A stretch of 64,000 nucleotides of DNA from Marinifilum_A sediminis. Its GTDB lineage: Bacteria > Bacteroidota > Bacteroidia > Bacteroidales > Marinifilaceae. The stretch is taken from NCBI GenBank assembly GCA_947496465.1, contig CANMCX010000007.1, positions 62,001-126,000 on the forward strand, given 5' to 3'. Shown here one piece after another: positions 1 through 8,982 of the stretch. A model generated the notes under the pieces. That model was not told the origin of the DNA, made no database searches, and was given only the letters and a program-made list of their open reading frames with translations. The translations under genes were made by a program, and so were the position numbers. Every line of letters starts with the position of its first letter. Within the stretch, counting starts at the first letter, position 1.

Positions 1-184
1 TCAATCACCTGACAAATACAGTTGGTGGAGTTACAGAGCAGGCTCTCGTGGCAAAAACTTAGGCTGGAGAATCGATTACCACATGGTTACTGAAAGTTTG
101 GAGAATAAATTGAAAGGCGCTTCTATTTTAGCCGATGTAGTTCATTCTGACCATTGCCCAATTGTTGTTGAGATGGATTTTTAA
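1..184 (+). CDS. xth: Exodeoxyribonuclease III, C-terminal 60 residues (5' end outside window)
   Basis: Reading from base 2 gives 60 residues ending in TAA at 182-184. The tail contains YSWWSYRAGSRGKNLGWRID, and near the end HSDHCPIVVEMDF, which are the C-terminal signatures of the ExoIII/AP-endonuclease family. The SDH holds the catalytic Asp-His pair. The enzyme cleaves abasic sites and degrades 3' ends in base-excision repair. A hairpin with a T-run follows 60 bases downstream. The start codon and the N-terminal catalytic residues lie upstream of the window. The family assignment is firm despite the truncation. Confidence 0.93.
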   Translation, partial: QSPDKYSWWSYRAGSRGKNLGWRIDYHMVTESLENKLKGASILADVVHSDHCPIVVEMDF

Positions 185-243
185 ATAATTCTTGTTACTT
201 ATCCTTACTCACTCTTAATCAAAACAATTAACCATTTATATAT

Positions 244-274
244 CCCTTAAGGAAGTTTTCTTTAAGGGTTTTTT
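244..274 (+). terminator. Rho-independent terminator of xth
   Basis: CCCTTAAGGAA (244-254) pairs with TTCTTTAAGGG (258-268) with one G-T pair, and is followed by six T's. It sits 60 bases after the xth stop codon. Confidence 0.75.
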
Positions 275-275
275 A

Positions 276-548
276 TTAATTAATAACTCTACCATTAACA
301 AACATGAAATAAGTACCTGTTTCCTGTCTTGGAGATTGAAAACTATGGGTTGGAGTGCTTCCCTCCTGTCTTGAAGAAAGCTCCTTGGTGTATTGGAAGG
401 GTTTCCTCAGCTCTTGGAAGATCTTCAACTCATCTTGCAGCTTGCGCCCAACAGCTTGGAGTGCTTCACTTTTGTCTTGAAGAGTGTTGCTTAGGGTTTG
501 GAGCACTTCGGTTTTAGCTTGGAGACAGTCCGTATTGGTTTGCTGCAT
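276..548 (-). CDS. Possible small coiled-coil protein with seven exact LQ heptads (90 aa)
   Basis: I do not recognise this ORF. Residues 9-52 carry the pair LQ (or FQ) at 9, 16, 23, 30, 37, 44 and 51, an unbroken 7-residue period. This corresponds to a degenerate 21-bp DNA repeat, and the protein would form a coiled coil with one Leu/Phe stripe. The last 30 residues (Ser/Gln rich, ending MFVNGRVIN) fall outside the repeat. There is no signal peptide. The ORF sits between the xth terminator and the transporter gene and ends two bases after the terminator T-run. It could be a real small protein or a decaying repeat, because only the open frame and the periodicity support it. Confidence 0.35.
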   Translation of the reverse strand: MQQTNTDCLQAKTEVLQTLSNTLQDKSEALQAVGRKLQDELKIFQELRKPFQYTKELSSRQEGSTPTHSFQSPRQETGTYFMFVNGRVIN

Positions 549-638
549 CCTTTAAAGTAATTGCATGTAATTTCCTAAGATAACTTGATTATTCTGCAAG
601 CAACTTATGGACATACCTTTTTATTTAGCACACTAAAA

Positions 639-2225
639 CTACAACAGGCTTAATATCTGCACACAAATAATTAAAAACACCATTGCAATCGGATAAACCG
701 TTGCGTAAGCTATTGATTGTGCACTTGAGTCGGCCATACCATCTACCGCGGCCAAACCAGGAGTGCTCGTCATACTTCCTGTTAAAGCACCTAATAAATT
801 CAAGACATTCATTTTTAAAACAAAATGCCCAATTAGCGTAGTGATAATCATTGGCAACAGGGTAATTCCAATTCCGATGCCAAATAATGCCATGCCTGAT
901 TCTTTAAAAGTCTCAACCAAGTGAGCTCCTGCACTGGTCCCTACTACAGCTAAAAACATTAATAAACCCAGCTGACGAAGTAATTGATTAGATGATCCGG
1001 ACATGGTCCACAAAATAGGTCCGGTTTTTCCGATTCTACTTAAAATCAGGGCAACCATCAATACTCCTCCGGTTAACCCCAAACTAAAGGTAAAATCATC
1101 TGAAAAAGAAATTTTCAGTTTCCCTACTAAAACACCCAATACAATTCCTGTTGCGATAGGAAAGAAATCAGTATCCGAAAGTTTTTTACTATCGTTACCA
1201 AATAAATGTCGAACATTTTTAATGTTACCTGTACCACAAGCCACAACTAGCTTATCGCCAAAACGAATTTCTGATTTTGAGCTTGCAACCATATCAATTC
1301 CCGCTCTACGAATTCTGGTAATTCTGGCATTGTAATTGGCTAGTACATTCAGTTGACCAATCGTTTTATTCACCACTTGCTTATTGGTTACCAATACCGA
1401 TTCAACCACATAATCGCGACTTAGCGGGATTTTCTCATCGGTTTGTTCCCCAATCAACATTCTAGCTTGTTCAATTGCCTGCTCAGTTCCAATCAGTTTT
1501 ACTATATCTCCTTTTTCCAATATGGTTTCAGGCAATGGAACTATGGTTTCACCGCGATGCATTATTCTGGAAACATTGGCTTGAGTCATTGATCTGATCT
1601 TCAATTCACGTATGCTCTTGCCAACAATATTTTCATTCTCAACAATGAAGTTCTTATTAAAAAGTTCCGGAAAATTCTGCTGAGTCTCGTCATCCAATTT
1701 TTTCGCTTCCTTATTGATATCCACTTTAGTTAATTTAGGGTACATTCTCACAAAAAGAATCACGCCAATTACACCAAAAGGATAAGCAATACCGTAACCA
1801 ATAGAAGCCATAGAAGATTGAGTAGATTCAATTGCTGCTGCCAAACCAGGTGTACTTGTCAAGGATCCGGTTAGCAAACCAATTGCAATATCAGTATCAA
1901 CTTTGAAAGCCAATGCCAAAACTAGTGTCACTAAAGATGCACTTCCCACTAAAACAAATGCCAAAACAACCAACTCTCTCCCATTCTTTTTAAAGGATTC
2001 GAAAAATCCTGGACCCGCCTGAATTCCTATGGTAAAGATAAAAAGAGTAAGTCCAATTTTCTGAATATCCGTAGGAATACTAACCCCATAGTGTCCAAAA
2101 ACAAGAGCCACAAATATCACAGCCGAAACATCAAGTGAAATGCCTTTTATTTTAATATTACCAACAACAAATCCGATTGCAACAATCAGAAAAAGAACAA
2201 AATATGTGGACGAAAGTAAATCCAT
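639..2225 (-). CDS. AspT/YidE/YbjL-type putative transporter with two TrkA-C domains
   Basis: The 528-residue protein has two hydrophobic halves (residues about 5-165 and 355-528) that flank a soluble middle of about 190 residues resembling two tandem RCK_C/TrkA-C domains. The halves are an internal duplication: GLLTGSLTSTPGLAAA at 116-131 is repeated as LLGALTGSMTSTPGLAA from 477. This Gly-Ser-Thr-Pro-Gly signature marks the aspartate:alanine antiporter (AspT) superfamily, and the TrkA-C insert marks the YidE/YbjL branch. The location is the inner membrane. The substrate is unknown: family members exchange dicarboxylates or amino acids, but nothing here fixes a specificity. The gene appears monocistronic, with a 126-bp gap to the next gene upstream on the strand's 3' side. 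Confidence 0.88.
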   Translation of the reverse strand: MDLLSSTYFVLFLIVAIGFVVGNIKIKGISLDVSAVIFVALVFGHYGVSIPTDIQKIGLTLFIFTIGIQAGPGFFESFKKNGRELVVLAFVLVGSASLVTLVLALAFKVDTDIAIGLLTGSLTSTPGLAAAIESTQSSMASIGYGIAYPFGVIGVILFVRMYPKLTKVDINKEAKKLDDETQQNFPELFNKNFIVENENIVGKSIRELKIRSMTQANVSRIMHRGETIVPLPETILEKGDIVKLIGTEQAIEQARMLIGEQTDEKIPLSRDYVVESVLVTNKQVVNKTIGQLNVLANYNARITRIRRAGIDMVASSKSEIRFGDKLVVACGTGNIKNVRHLFGNDSKKLSDTDFFPIATGIVLGVLVGKLKISFSDDFTFSLGLTGGVLMVALILSRIGKTGPILWTMSGSSNQLLRQLGLLMFLAVVGTSAGAHLVETFKESGMALFGIGIGITLLPMIITTLIGHFVLKMNVLNLLGALTGSMTSTPGLAAVDGMADSSAQSIAYATVYPIAMVFLIICVQILSLL

Positions 2226-2300
2226 TAGAAATGTATTGATTTAGTAGAAATTGTAGAAAAGAAATGTTCTTTTCAGCCGACAAAGGTAGAAATTCCAAAT

Positions 2301-2333
2301 AAAAAAAGCGGTTGAAAATTAAATCAACCGCTT
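2301..2333 (-). terminator. Rho-independent terminator of pepE
   Basis: GCGGTTGA (2308-2315) and TCAACCGC (2324-2331) form an 8-bp stem, extendable by two A-T pairs. On the minus strand the stem is followed by a T-run (the A's at 2301-2307). It lies 18 bases past the pepE stop. Confidence 0.85.
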
Positions 2334-2351
2334 CCTGCTATTCTTAAATCT

Positions 2352-3062
2352 TTATTTCAAAAGAAAATTAAAATCATCTTTAGCACTTAATTCGTAGGCT
2401 TCAAAACCATTTTTAAAGATCCGACAATTTCTATCTCCAATTAACTTGATATTGCCATCTTCAACCAAAAACATAGTTGCTTCACGCAATCCTGCAATAT
2501 ATATATCAGGATTCAAAACCATGAACTCGTTGATTCTATCCTCGCGGGTTTCGCCTCCATGTCCTGCAGGATTTTTATCCAAATAATGCGGATTGATTTG
2601 GAAAGGAATCAAATTTAAAGCATCGAATCCCATTGGATCAATAATTGGCATATCGTTGGTTGTTTTAATAGTCGGGCAAGTTAAATTTGAACCTGCACTC
2701 CAACCAATATATGGTGCTTTTTCATTAATTACCTTGTTGCGGATAGGCTCAGTAAGATTGTATTTGTGAATTAAATGCAATAAATTCCATGTGCTACCAC
2801 CACCAACAACAATTGCTTCCGCCTCTTCTACTGCTTTTACAGGATTTTCGAAATGATGAATAGAAACAACATCGTGCCCTACTTCATTGAAACGTTCCTT
2901 AACTTTAGCTTCGTAATCGTCAAAAGAAACGGTTACTCCTGCATAAGGAATAAATAATGCCTTTACAGGTTTTTCACCTAAGAATTCTTTGATGTTATTT
3001 TTCGGATAATCCAGGTACTCTTCACCTGGGTTTGTTGAATTACTGATAAGTAATAATCTCAT
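2352..3062 (-). CDS. pepE: Dipeptidase E (peptidase S51)
   Basis: The 236-residue length is typical of PepE, a cytoplasmic serine peptidase that hydrolyses Asp-Xaa dipeptides. Visible motifs are VVGGGSTWNLL (85-95), the nucleophile elbow IGWSAGSN with Ser122, TTNDMPI (134-140, candidate acidic residue Asp137) and INPHY with His159. These match the Ser-Asp/Glu-His arrangement of the family. There is no signal peptide. A strong terminator follows. On its 5' side the TPR histidine kinase ends 47 bp upstream, so co-transcription is possible but not shown. Confidence 0.93.
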   Translation of the reverse strand: MRLLLISNSTNPGEEYLDYPKNNIKEFLGEKPVKALFIPYAGVTVSFDDYEAKVKERFNEVGHDVVSIHHFENPVKAVEEAEAIVVGGGSTWNLLHLIHKYNLTEPIRNKVINEKAPYIGWSAGSNLTCPTIKTTNDMPIIDPMGFDALNLIPFQINPHYLDKNPAGHGGETREDRINEFMVLNPDIYIAGLREATMFLVEDGNIKLIGDRNCRIFKNGFEAYELSAKDDFNFLLK

Positions 3063-3109
3063 TAGTATCTAATTTTAGTTTAAGCTGATGTGAATTATCA
3101 GCTCTAAAT

Positions 3110-5116
3110 TTAATTATTTACTAAGAAAGTAAGTGGTTCTTTTTCTACTAATTCAGAATATTTTTCATCATTCATCGGTCTACGTGGAATAATGAATGCA
3201 AATGTACTTCCATGATCCACCTTACTTGTGACCAACATTTTGCCATGATTCTTAATTAAAAAATCACGACATAAAGTCAAGCCCAAACCGGTTCCTTTCT
3301 CAGCTGCAGTTCCATCGGTAGTTTTTCCATCGTAGATATTTTCAATTTGTTCAGGAAGCATGCCAATTCCATTATCAATCACCGAAATTTTCACAAAATA
3401 TTGCCCTATTTCTGACTTAATCTCAACTGAGCCATCTTTATTCGTGAATTTAATTGCATTCGAAATCAGATTGCGAAGAACCGTATTAATCATGTTCCAA
3501 TCAACAAATACTTCAACATTCGGGTTAATGGATGTAAACAGATTTATGGATTTAATTTTAGCCAAATCGCCCAATAAACCAATATTAGAATTGATAATAG
3601 AACTTGCATCAACCATTTGTTTATTCGCTGTTAAAGTTAAGGCTTGATTTTTAGCCCAAAACAAAAGATTTTCTAACAATTCGTATGCACTATCCGATGA
3701 ATGAAACAAAGCCTGTAAGAACTCCTCTTTGTCTTCTTCTGATAGATTTAAATCTTCCTCACCAAGATACATTCTTAATCCATTGCTGATATTACCTATT
3801 GCACCTCGCAAATCATGAGCAATTAAAGAGAACATCTTATCTTTTGTATCGTTTGCTAAACGGAGCTTATCTTCACTAATTTTTATGCGTTTCATTGCAT
3901 CAATTAACTCTTCCTGATGTTGATTCACCAAACTATTTTTCAGATATAGTAATTCATTATCTTTCAAGTTATTTCGATATCGAATTGTAAGAATAAATAT
4001 TGCAATAAGAAGTACGATAAATATTAACAATCCGACTATGTATTGCTGAGTAATTTTTAACTCCTGTGTTTGATTCTTATCTCGTAACCTCTGGTTTTCC
4101 TGATTCGAAATACTTATTGCATGACGAGAATCGAGTTCTTCAATTTTATTATTTAACTGTCCTAAAGATACCGAATCAACATATGCCTGAAGTTTTTGAT
4201 ATGCAATTAAGGCATTGGATTTATTATTCTTTTTAATCTCATAATCAGCCAATATTCTATAATAATCTCTCAACAATCTTTTAGAATTTAAATCACTCGC
4301 GATATCAAATCCTTGTTTTAAATGTAGAGATGCCTTTTGCAACTTTCCATTTTGCACATACAAATCAGCTAAAGTAAGTTCAAAAGTTCCACTCTTAAAA
4401 TTTCTACCATTAGATTTATGATAAGGAACTGCTTCGTTGTAAATTTGTATTGCCTTAATCGTGTCTCCCATTTCGGCATACATACTTCCTACATCATTTA
4501 AAATGGATCCAACTAAAGATGTCTTTTCAATTTTTTTTCCAAGATTTAAACTGCTCTCGAAGTATTCAATTGCTTTTTCGTACTCGTTAACTCCCTTATA
4601 ATACAAGCCAAGTAAATTCTGACATCTGGCAATTCCTAATTCATCTTTACCTGAATTATAAATGTCCAATGCCTGAATTGTATAAGTATACATTCTATCA
4701 AGCTTACCTGATTCAAAGTACACTATAGCAAGCTGACGACTAATATTTGCAGTATTAGTATCGTAATTATGAGTTTGAGCAAATTGGTGAGCTTGTAATA
4801 AATAATCAAGGGAATTATCCAACTGATTATCGATGTAATAAGCAGTACCTAAATAGTACATAGCCTTTACAATTTCTTCTTCACTTTCCAGAGTTTGTGC
4901 AGTACCTAATGCGTGTTTTGCAAGCTTAATACCTTCAACAGGATCAATATTCCAATATTCCTTACTAAGTTCAAGAAGAGTTTCTAATTTCTCTCTTCCT
5001 GCAGTTCGTTCAAACCTTTCATTTAGACTATCTAAACTTGTTTTATTCTGCGCAATTCCTGGCAAAATAATAAATGAACAAATAAAAATTAATAATATTA
5101 GGGGCATTTTATTCAT
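3110..5116 (-). CDS. TPR-repeat membrane histidine kinase
   Basis: I start at the ATG at 5116 rather than the longer frame from 5173, because it opens directly into a signal peptide (MNKMPLILLIFICSFIILPG, then IAQ). Order: signal peptide; about five to seven TPR-like helices (about 45-330) predicted to be periplasmic; a transmembrane helix near YIVGLLIFIVLLIAIFIL; a coiled coil; HisKA with FSLIAHDLRG, phospho-acceptor His434; HATPase_c with N-box NAIKF, G1 DNGIGML and G2 GTGLGL. There is no receiver domain. This is the common Bacteroidota architecture of a kinase sensing through periplasmic TPRs. No cognate regulator is adjacent, and the ligand is unknown. Confidence 0.88.
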   Translation of the reverse strand: MNKMPLILLIFICSFIILPGIAQNKTSLDSLNERFERTAGREKLETLLELSKEYWNIDPVEGIKLAKHALGTAQTLESEEEIVKAMYYLGTAYYIDNQLDNSLDYLLQAHQFAQTHNYDTNTANISRQLAIVYFESGKLDRMYTYTIQALDIYNSGKDELGIARCQNLLGLYYKGVNEYEKAIEYFESSLNLGKKIEKTSLVGSILNDVGSMYAEMGDTIKAIQIYNEAVPYHKSNGRNFKSGTFELTLADLYVQNGKLQKASLHLKQGFDIASDLNSKRLLRDYYRILADYEIKKNNKSNALIAYQKLQAYVDSVSLGQLNNKIEELDSRHAISISNQENQRLRDKNQTQELKITQQYIVGLLIFIVLLIAIFILTIRYRNNLKDNELLYLKNSLVNQHQEELIDAMKRIKISEDKLRLANDTKDKMFSLIAHDLRGAIGNISNGLRMYLGEEDLNLSEEDKEEFLQALFHSSDSAYELLENLLFWAKNQALTLTANKQMVDASSIINSNIGLLGDLAKIKSINLFTSINPNVEVFVDWNMINTVLRNLISNAIKFTNKDGSVEIKSEIGQYFVKISVIDNGIGMLPEQIENIYDGKTTDGTAAEKGTGLGLTLCRDFLIKNHGKMLVTSKVDHGSTFAFIIPRRPMNDEKYSELVEKEPLTFLVNN

Positions 5117-5241
5117 GCCTCTAATATACAATTTTATGCTAGATGTAACAACTAGACAAATAGTTGTAAACACATAGAAAAGAAAAGCTGCCCAAAGAAA
5201 AGATCCCTCAAGCAGCTTTAAAAATAACTTTATGTACTGAA

Positions 5242-6306
5242 TTAAAATGTAATTAATGTAATCCCTACCGTATAAGGAGTTAATTTAGGGCCATCATTTT
5301 TATCAAACAATTCTGTTAATCCATAAGTAGCAAAGAAATTCAACGATCGATAACCTATTCTTGCTTGCGCAGAATAACGAAGTGTTTTTAAATTAAAATC
5401 ATCATGATCCTTATCCTTTTTACCATTGTGTTTTACTTTGGTATGCGAACCTATTCTTAAGCCACCAACAACACCAGCCGACATATGAACTCGTCTCTTT
5501 TTATATTTTACAGGAATCTGAAACTCCAAAAGTAAAGGAACTGTTATATACAAAGATGTAAGCTTGGTCTTCTTTACATCCCAATCTGGATAGGTTGTAT
5601 TCAAATCTAATGGTTGAATTTTTCTATTAGCATCCTTAACCAAAGTAATATCATTATCAAAACGATAATTGTTCCATTCTAAACCTAAACCGGTTACTAA
5701 ACCTATAGTATTTCTTTCTTTTTGTAAGCTTATATCATATTGCAAAAAATTAAGATTTACCGCTATTGATTTTGCCATATCCAATTCCATAAAATCATAA
5801 GCATAACCAGTATAATCTTCATCGGCAAAACCATTAACTCCCATTTCGAAACCTGCCCAATGACCTCTAAATTCAGGTTCTTTATCTAAAAAGAATTTAT
5901 CCTGATTTGGATCCCAAGGATGTACTTTTTCGATTCTTACTCTTGTTCCATGCCAGCCATCAATAATGTTAATCTGTTTTCCTCCAATTCGGATTTTAGT
6001 GGTATCTCTCCCCTGCTGATACGCAAATTTTCCAATCTTACCAACTTTTACTTTTCCTCCATTTTCAAGTTCTACAACCTTAACAAGGTCTTTATTCATA
6101 AACTCAACCTTAGTTGTATCTGAATTGGTTGAATGATAATAAACATTCTTTTTCTCAGGTTTTACCTTCTCCTTTTTATTCGACCAATTGTCTTTAATTA
6201 TGATCTTTTTCTTAACTGTATCAGTTTTTAAAGTATCAATAGTATTCTGTGCGTAAGTTCCCAAGCATACTGTGCAAGCCAGGAATATAAGTAATATTCT
6301 TTTCAT
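5242..6306 (-). CDS. Outer-membrane beta-barrel protein with N-terminal Lys-rich linker
   Basis: The 354-residue protein has a signal peptide (MKRILLIFLACTVCLGTYAQ). A charged, Lys/Thr-rich segment (about 25-110) precedes a C-terminal region of alternating amphipathic strands, for example VGGLRIGSHTKVKH and ARIGYRSLNFFATYGL, ending TVGITLITF with the terminal aromatic typical of OMPs. It resembles the PorT/OmpW-like barrels of Bacteroidota, but I cannot name a family. It lies 65 bp downstream of the anti-sigma-like gene and the sigma-factor gene, in the same orientation, so it is probably the third gene of that unit and perhaps its target. Confidence 0.7.
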   Translation of the reverse strand: MKRILLIFLACTVCLGTYAQNTIDTLKTDTVKKKIIIKDNWSNKKEKVKPEKKNVYYHSTNSDTTKVEFMNKDLVKVVELENGGKVKVGKIGKFAYQQGRDTTKIRIGGKQINIIDGWHGTRVRIEKVHPWDPNQDKFFLDKEPEFRGHWAGFEMGVNGFADEDYTGYAYDFMELDMAKSIAVNLNFLQYDISLQKERNTIGLVTGLGLEWNNYRFDNDITLVKDANRKIQPLDLNTTYPDWDVKKTKLTSLYITVPLLLEFQIPVKYKKRRVHMSAGVVGGLRIGSHTKVKHNGKKDKDHDDFNLKTLRYSAQARIGYRSLNFFATYGLTELFDKNDGPKLTPYTVGITLITF

Positions 6307-6371
6307 AGTGTTAAATTTTCTGATTTCTAAGGGTAAGACGAAGCTGTTGCAGAATAGTTACAGCTTACCAA

Positions 6372-7415
6372 TTATTTTACTGTAGTTGAGAATCCTAATC
6401 CTGCAGAATTAAAATTCAATCGTGTTTTTTCAGTTTTTGAATCGTATTTTTTTTCCAATTGTATCTTCTTTCCTGCTATTTCTCCAAGTTTATTCACCCC
6501 CATCTTTGCCACCGCATATAGTAATGAATTTGATTTTTTCTTATCTGGAACACTTGATTTCCATGACATTCCTAATTTTGACAATCCACTATTTGTTATG
6601 GATTTCTTCGTAACTGAAATGTCTGAATTAGCAATATCTGCATTAGCAATTAATTCTAATTTAGCTGATGCAGTAACAATGGGTAAGCTTACCCTTTCTA
6701 CTTCTTTTATCTCTACTTTTTCCTCGGGCAAAATAACACTTAGTTTAGCTTCTTCTAGCTGTTTATTCGAAGTCATTTCTTCTTTTATCTCGATCAAATC
6801 TTCTACATGAAGGTTCTTTGATTCAACATTAACAGCAATTTGTTCCTTCTGATTCACTAACTTCTGATCAATTTCTTTTGCTTTATTTTCTGTTTGAACC
6901 ATCTTATGTGATGGCATTTGAATGTCTTCATTTTCATTCGAAGAATTCCAAACTGAGAATAATAACAAAATTGATGCAGCTACACCTGTTCCGGAAAGCA
7001 ACCAATATGGTAATATCTTTCTATTTTTCTTTAGATCATTCTTGTCTTGAAATTGTATATTTAAATCAGCCTTAAGTTTTGCTTTCTCGTATAAACCAAA
7101 TTCGACTTGACGCGAATCATCAGCATTTAGATATTCATCAAAGCTTATCTCTTCTTCCGCACTTAAATCACCTTCAACTTTTGCAATGCAGAATTGATCA
7201 AAATCATTTTTATATGGAAGTTCTTTAAGGGTAGATTTATCAAAAGCTACCTCCTCTTCAACCAACTCAACAAGACTCATCTCCTCAAACTCTTCCTTCA
7301 ATTCCGGATGTAAATCCAAAAATTCTTCCAACGCAGACAATTCTGAGGTACTCAGATTTCCTTCCATAAAATCCAGGAAGAACTCTTCGTAATTGTATTT
7401 GTTAATCTCTCTCAT
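6372..7415 (-). CDS. Anti-sigma-factor-like single-pass membrane protein
   Basis: The 347-residue product begins with a cytoplasmic acidic region of about 130 residues holding two repeats of the pattern DFMEGNLSxxELxxLEEFLxxHPEL (residues about 14-40 and 75-100), which resembles zinc-finger-less anti-sigma N termini of Bacteroidota. One transmembrane helix follows (about 133-152, ILPYWLLSGTGVAASILLLF), then a Lys/Glu-rich periplasmic region of about 195 residues without a recognised domain. It is encoded 11 bp downstream of a sigma-factor gene, the standard arrangement for a sigma/anti-sigma pair. The role is inferred from context and topology. No binding residues can be pointed to. Confidence 0.65.
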   Translation of the reverse strand: MREINKYNYEEFFLDFMEGNLSTSELSALEEFLDLHPELKEEFEEMSLVELVEEEVAFDKSTLKELPYKNDFDQFCIAKVEGDLSAEEEISFDEYLNADDSRQVEFGLYEKAKLKADLNIQFQDKNDLKKNRKILPYWLLSGTGVAASILLLFSVWNSSNENEDIQMPSHKMVQTENKAKEIDQKLVNQKEQIAVNVESKNLHVEDLIEIKEEMTSNKQLEEAKLSVILPEEKVEIKEVERVSLPIVTASAKLELIANADIANSDISVTKKSITNSGLSKLGMSWKSSVPDKKKSNSLLYAVAKMGVNKLGEIAGKKIQLEKKYDSKTEKTRLNFNSAGLGFSTTVK

Positions 7416-7426
7416 CTCCGCCTATT

Positions 7427-7912
7427 TTATACTAAAGTCTCAATGCTACCAATATAATTTTTCAAATGCTTTCTCGCTCTGTAGATATAAACTTTCACTT
7501 GGGATTCAGTTAAATCTGTAATTTTAGCGATTTCTGCATACGAGTATCCTTCATAATCTCTTAACAGTACAACTGATCGCTGTATTTCTGATAATTTCTC
7601 GAGTGCTTCATCCAAAACTTCTTTTAAATCGCTGTATTGAGTCGAATGTGAATATTCTCTGACATCAACATTCTCAAAATCTTCTTTTCTTTTCTCACGT
7701 CTTATCAAATCAATCAAGGTATGATATGCCGTGGTAAACAAATACGATTTTACTTTCAGGTGATTTACATTTTCAATGTTTCTCCACAATTTCTCGAAAC
7801 TATCTTGTACTATATCACGCGCTTTATCCTCATCTTTAATGTTTTTGAGGATAAAACGAAACATGCCATCGGCATATAAGTCTACGCTTTTATTGTACTG
7901 TACAGAGTTCAT
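7427..7912 (-). CDS. ECF-type RNA polymerase sigma factor
   Basis: The 161 residues match the ECF size. Region 2 is visible as EDKARDIVQDSFEKLWRNI (about 24-42) and region 4 as LSEIQRSVVLLRDYEGYSYA followed by EIAKITDLTESQVKVYIYRA, a helix-turn-helix. Regions 1.1 and 3 are absent, as expected for group IV. It is the first gene of a sigma / anti-sigma / outer-membrane-protein unit, which suggests a cell-envelope response. The upstream intergenic region (7913-8063) also serves the divergent phosphatase gene. It lacks the GAGGGTTACC motif seen at the second sigma gene (55,240). Confidence 0.88.
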   Translation of the reverse strand: MNSVQYNKSVDLYADGMFRFILKNIKDEDKARDIVQDSFEKLWRNIENVNHLKVKSYLFTTAYHTLIDLIRREKRKEDFENVDVREYSHSTQYSDLKEVLDEALEKLSEIQRSVVLLRDYEGYSYAEIAKITDLTESQVKVYIYRARKHLKNYIGSIETLV

Positions 7913-8063
7913 TTAGGTCAGTTTCGATTCTATGACGGTTAGACATTGTGAAATGTTACAAGCAATTTTTATTATCTTCGAATTAATTTCCATTTTATCT
8001 CCACTCCGAATTATTTGAATCAATATTTCAGATTGAAATATTAAAATTAAAACACTATTCGAA

Positions 8064-8873
8064 ATGAGAAAAATATTTCTTGCATTATTAGTTTCTTGTG
8101 GATTATTTTCATGTCAAAATACAGAAAATAAACCTGCCGAAACACAAAATCCGAACGAGCATTTGGTGATGTCTACTCTTTGGTACCAACGAGCATCGGA
8201 ATGTCGTGCACTTTACTATCAAGCATTTAACATGGCCAAAATGTCCTTGGACAATCAGTTGGCTAAAAATTTGAACAATTCAAAACCAAAGGCTGTTGTT
8301 GTTGATATTGATGAAACCGTACTTGACAACAGTCCATTTGAAACAAATTCAATACGTACTGCAAAAACATTTACTCCTGCCGCCTGGAAAGAATGGGTTG
8401 ATAAAGCTGAGGCAAAAGCAACACCAGGCTCTCTGGAATTTCTGAACTATGCAAAATCTAAAGGTGTTGAAACCTTCTACATTTCAAATCGAGATACTTC
8501 TGCAACTACTATATCTTTAAAAAATCTTCAAAAACTTGGTTTTCCTTTTGCAGATAAAAATCATATTTTGCTAAAAAGCAATACTAGTGTAAAAACAATA
8601 CGTCGAAATATTGTAAGTAAAACTCATGAAATTCTAATATTAGCTGGTGATAATGTTGGAGATTTTGACGAATTTTTAGAAGATCGATCTGAAAATTACG
8701 GATTCTCAAAAGTAGATAAAATGAAAAATCAATTTGGAAACCGATTTATTGTTTTACCTAATCCAATGTATGGTTCATGGGAAAAACAAGTATTAAAAAG
8801 TGACAAAAAATTATCTCCTACAGAGAAAGAAATACTCCGTAAAAAAAGATTAATTGGATACGAAGAATTGTAA
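8064..8873 (+). CDS. 5'-nucleotidase / acid phosphatase lipoprotein, e(P4) family (HAD)
   Basis: The 269-residue protein carries a lipoprotein signal peptide with lipobox LFSC (Cys17). HAD motif I is VVDIDETVLDN (about 80-90), with the nucleophile Asp and the general acid two residues on. Motif II is the FYISNRD segment, and a late acidic motif is LAGDNVGDFDEF. This pattern fits class C acid phosphatases / e(P4), which dephosphorylate nucleotides and NMN at the cell surface so that the nucleoside can be taken up. It stands alone on the plus strand, divergent from the sigma-factor unit, and is followed by a long hairpin. Confidence 0.9.
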   Translation: MRKIFLALLVSCGLFSCQNTENKPAETQNPNEHLVMSTLWYQRASECRALYYQAFNMAKMSLDNQLAKNLNNSKPKAVVVDIDETVLDNSPFETNSIRTAKTFTPAAWKEWVDKAEAKATPGSLEFLNYAKSKGVETFYISNRDTSATTISLKNLQKLGFPFADKNHILLKSNTSVKTIRRNIVSKTHEILILAGDNVGDFDEFLEDRSENYGFSKVDKMKNQFGNRFIVLPNPMYGSWEKQVLKSDKKLSPTEKEILRKKRLIGYEEL

Positions 8874-8875
8874 AC

Positions 8876-8914
8876 AACCAGAAAGCTCGTAAAAATTTTG
8901 CGAGCTTTCTGGTT
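8876..8914 (+). terminator. 14-bp hairpin after the phosphatase gene, probable terminator
   Basis: AACCAGAAAGCTCG (8876-8889) is perfectly complementary to CGAGCTTTCTGGTT (8901-8914), with an 11-nt loop. It starts three bases after the stop codon. It lacks a clear T-run, so termination is likely but not certain. Confidence 0.6.
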
Positions 8915-8945
8915 ACTGTTACCCATCCACACAAAAAAATAAAAT

Positions 8946-8953
8946 TATCTTTG
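8946..8953 (+). promoter_or_regulatory. Candidate -7 element (TAnnTTTG) for the DUF4271-hemD unit
   Basis: TATCTTTG matches the Bacteroidota -7 consensus exactly and lies 29 bases before the ATG at 8983. No good TTTG is present at the expected -33 distance, so support is partial. Confidence 0.4.
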
Positions 8954-8982
8954 TATAATTTAGTATTTGTTCTCTATAAAGT

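Noticed and set aside
1003..1335. 110-codon plus-strand ORF opposite the AspT/YidE gene
   Set aside because: Shadow frame of a well-supported transporter gene, without family features.
5117..5173. N-terminal extension of the TPR histidine kinase
   Set aside because: It would bury the signal peptide that begins at the ATG at 5116.
7913..8063. Third copy of the GAGGGTTACC motif upstream of the other sigma-factor gene
   Set aside because: The intergenic sequence was read on both strands and contains neither block.
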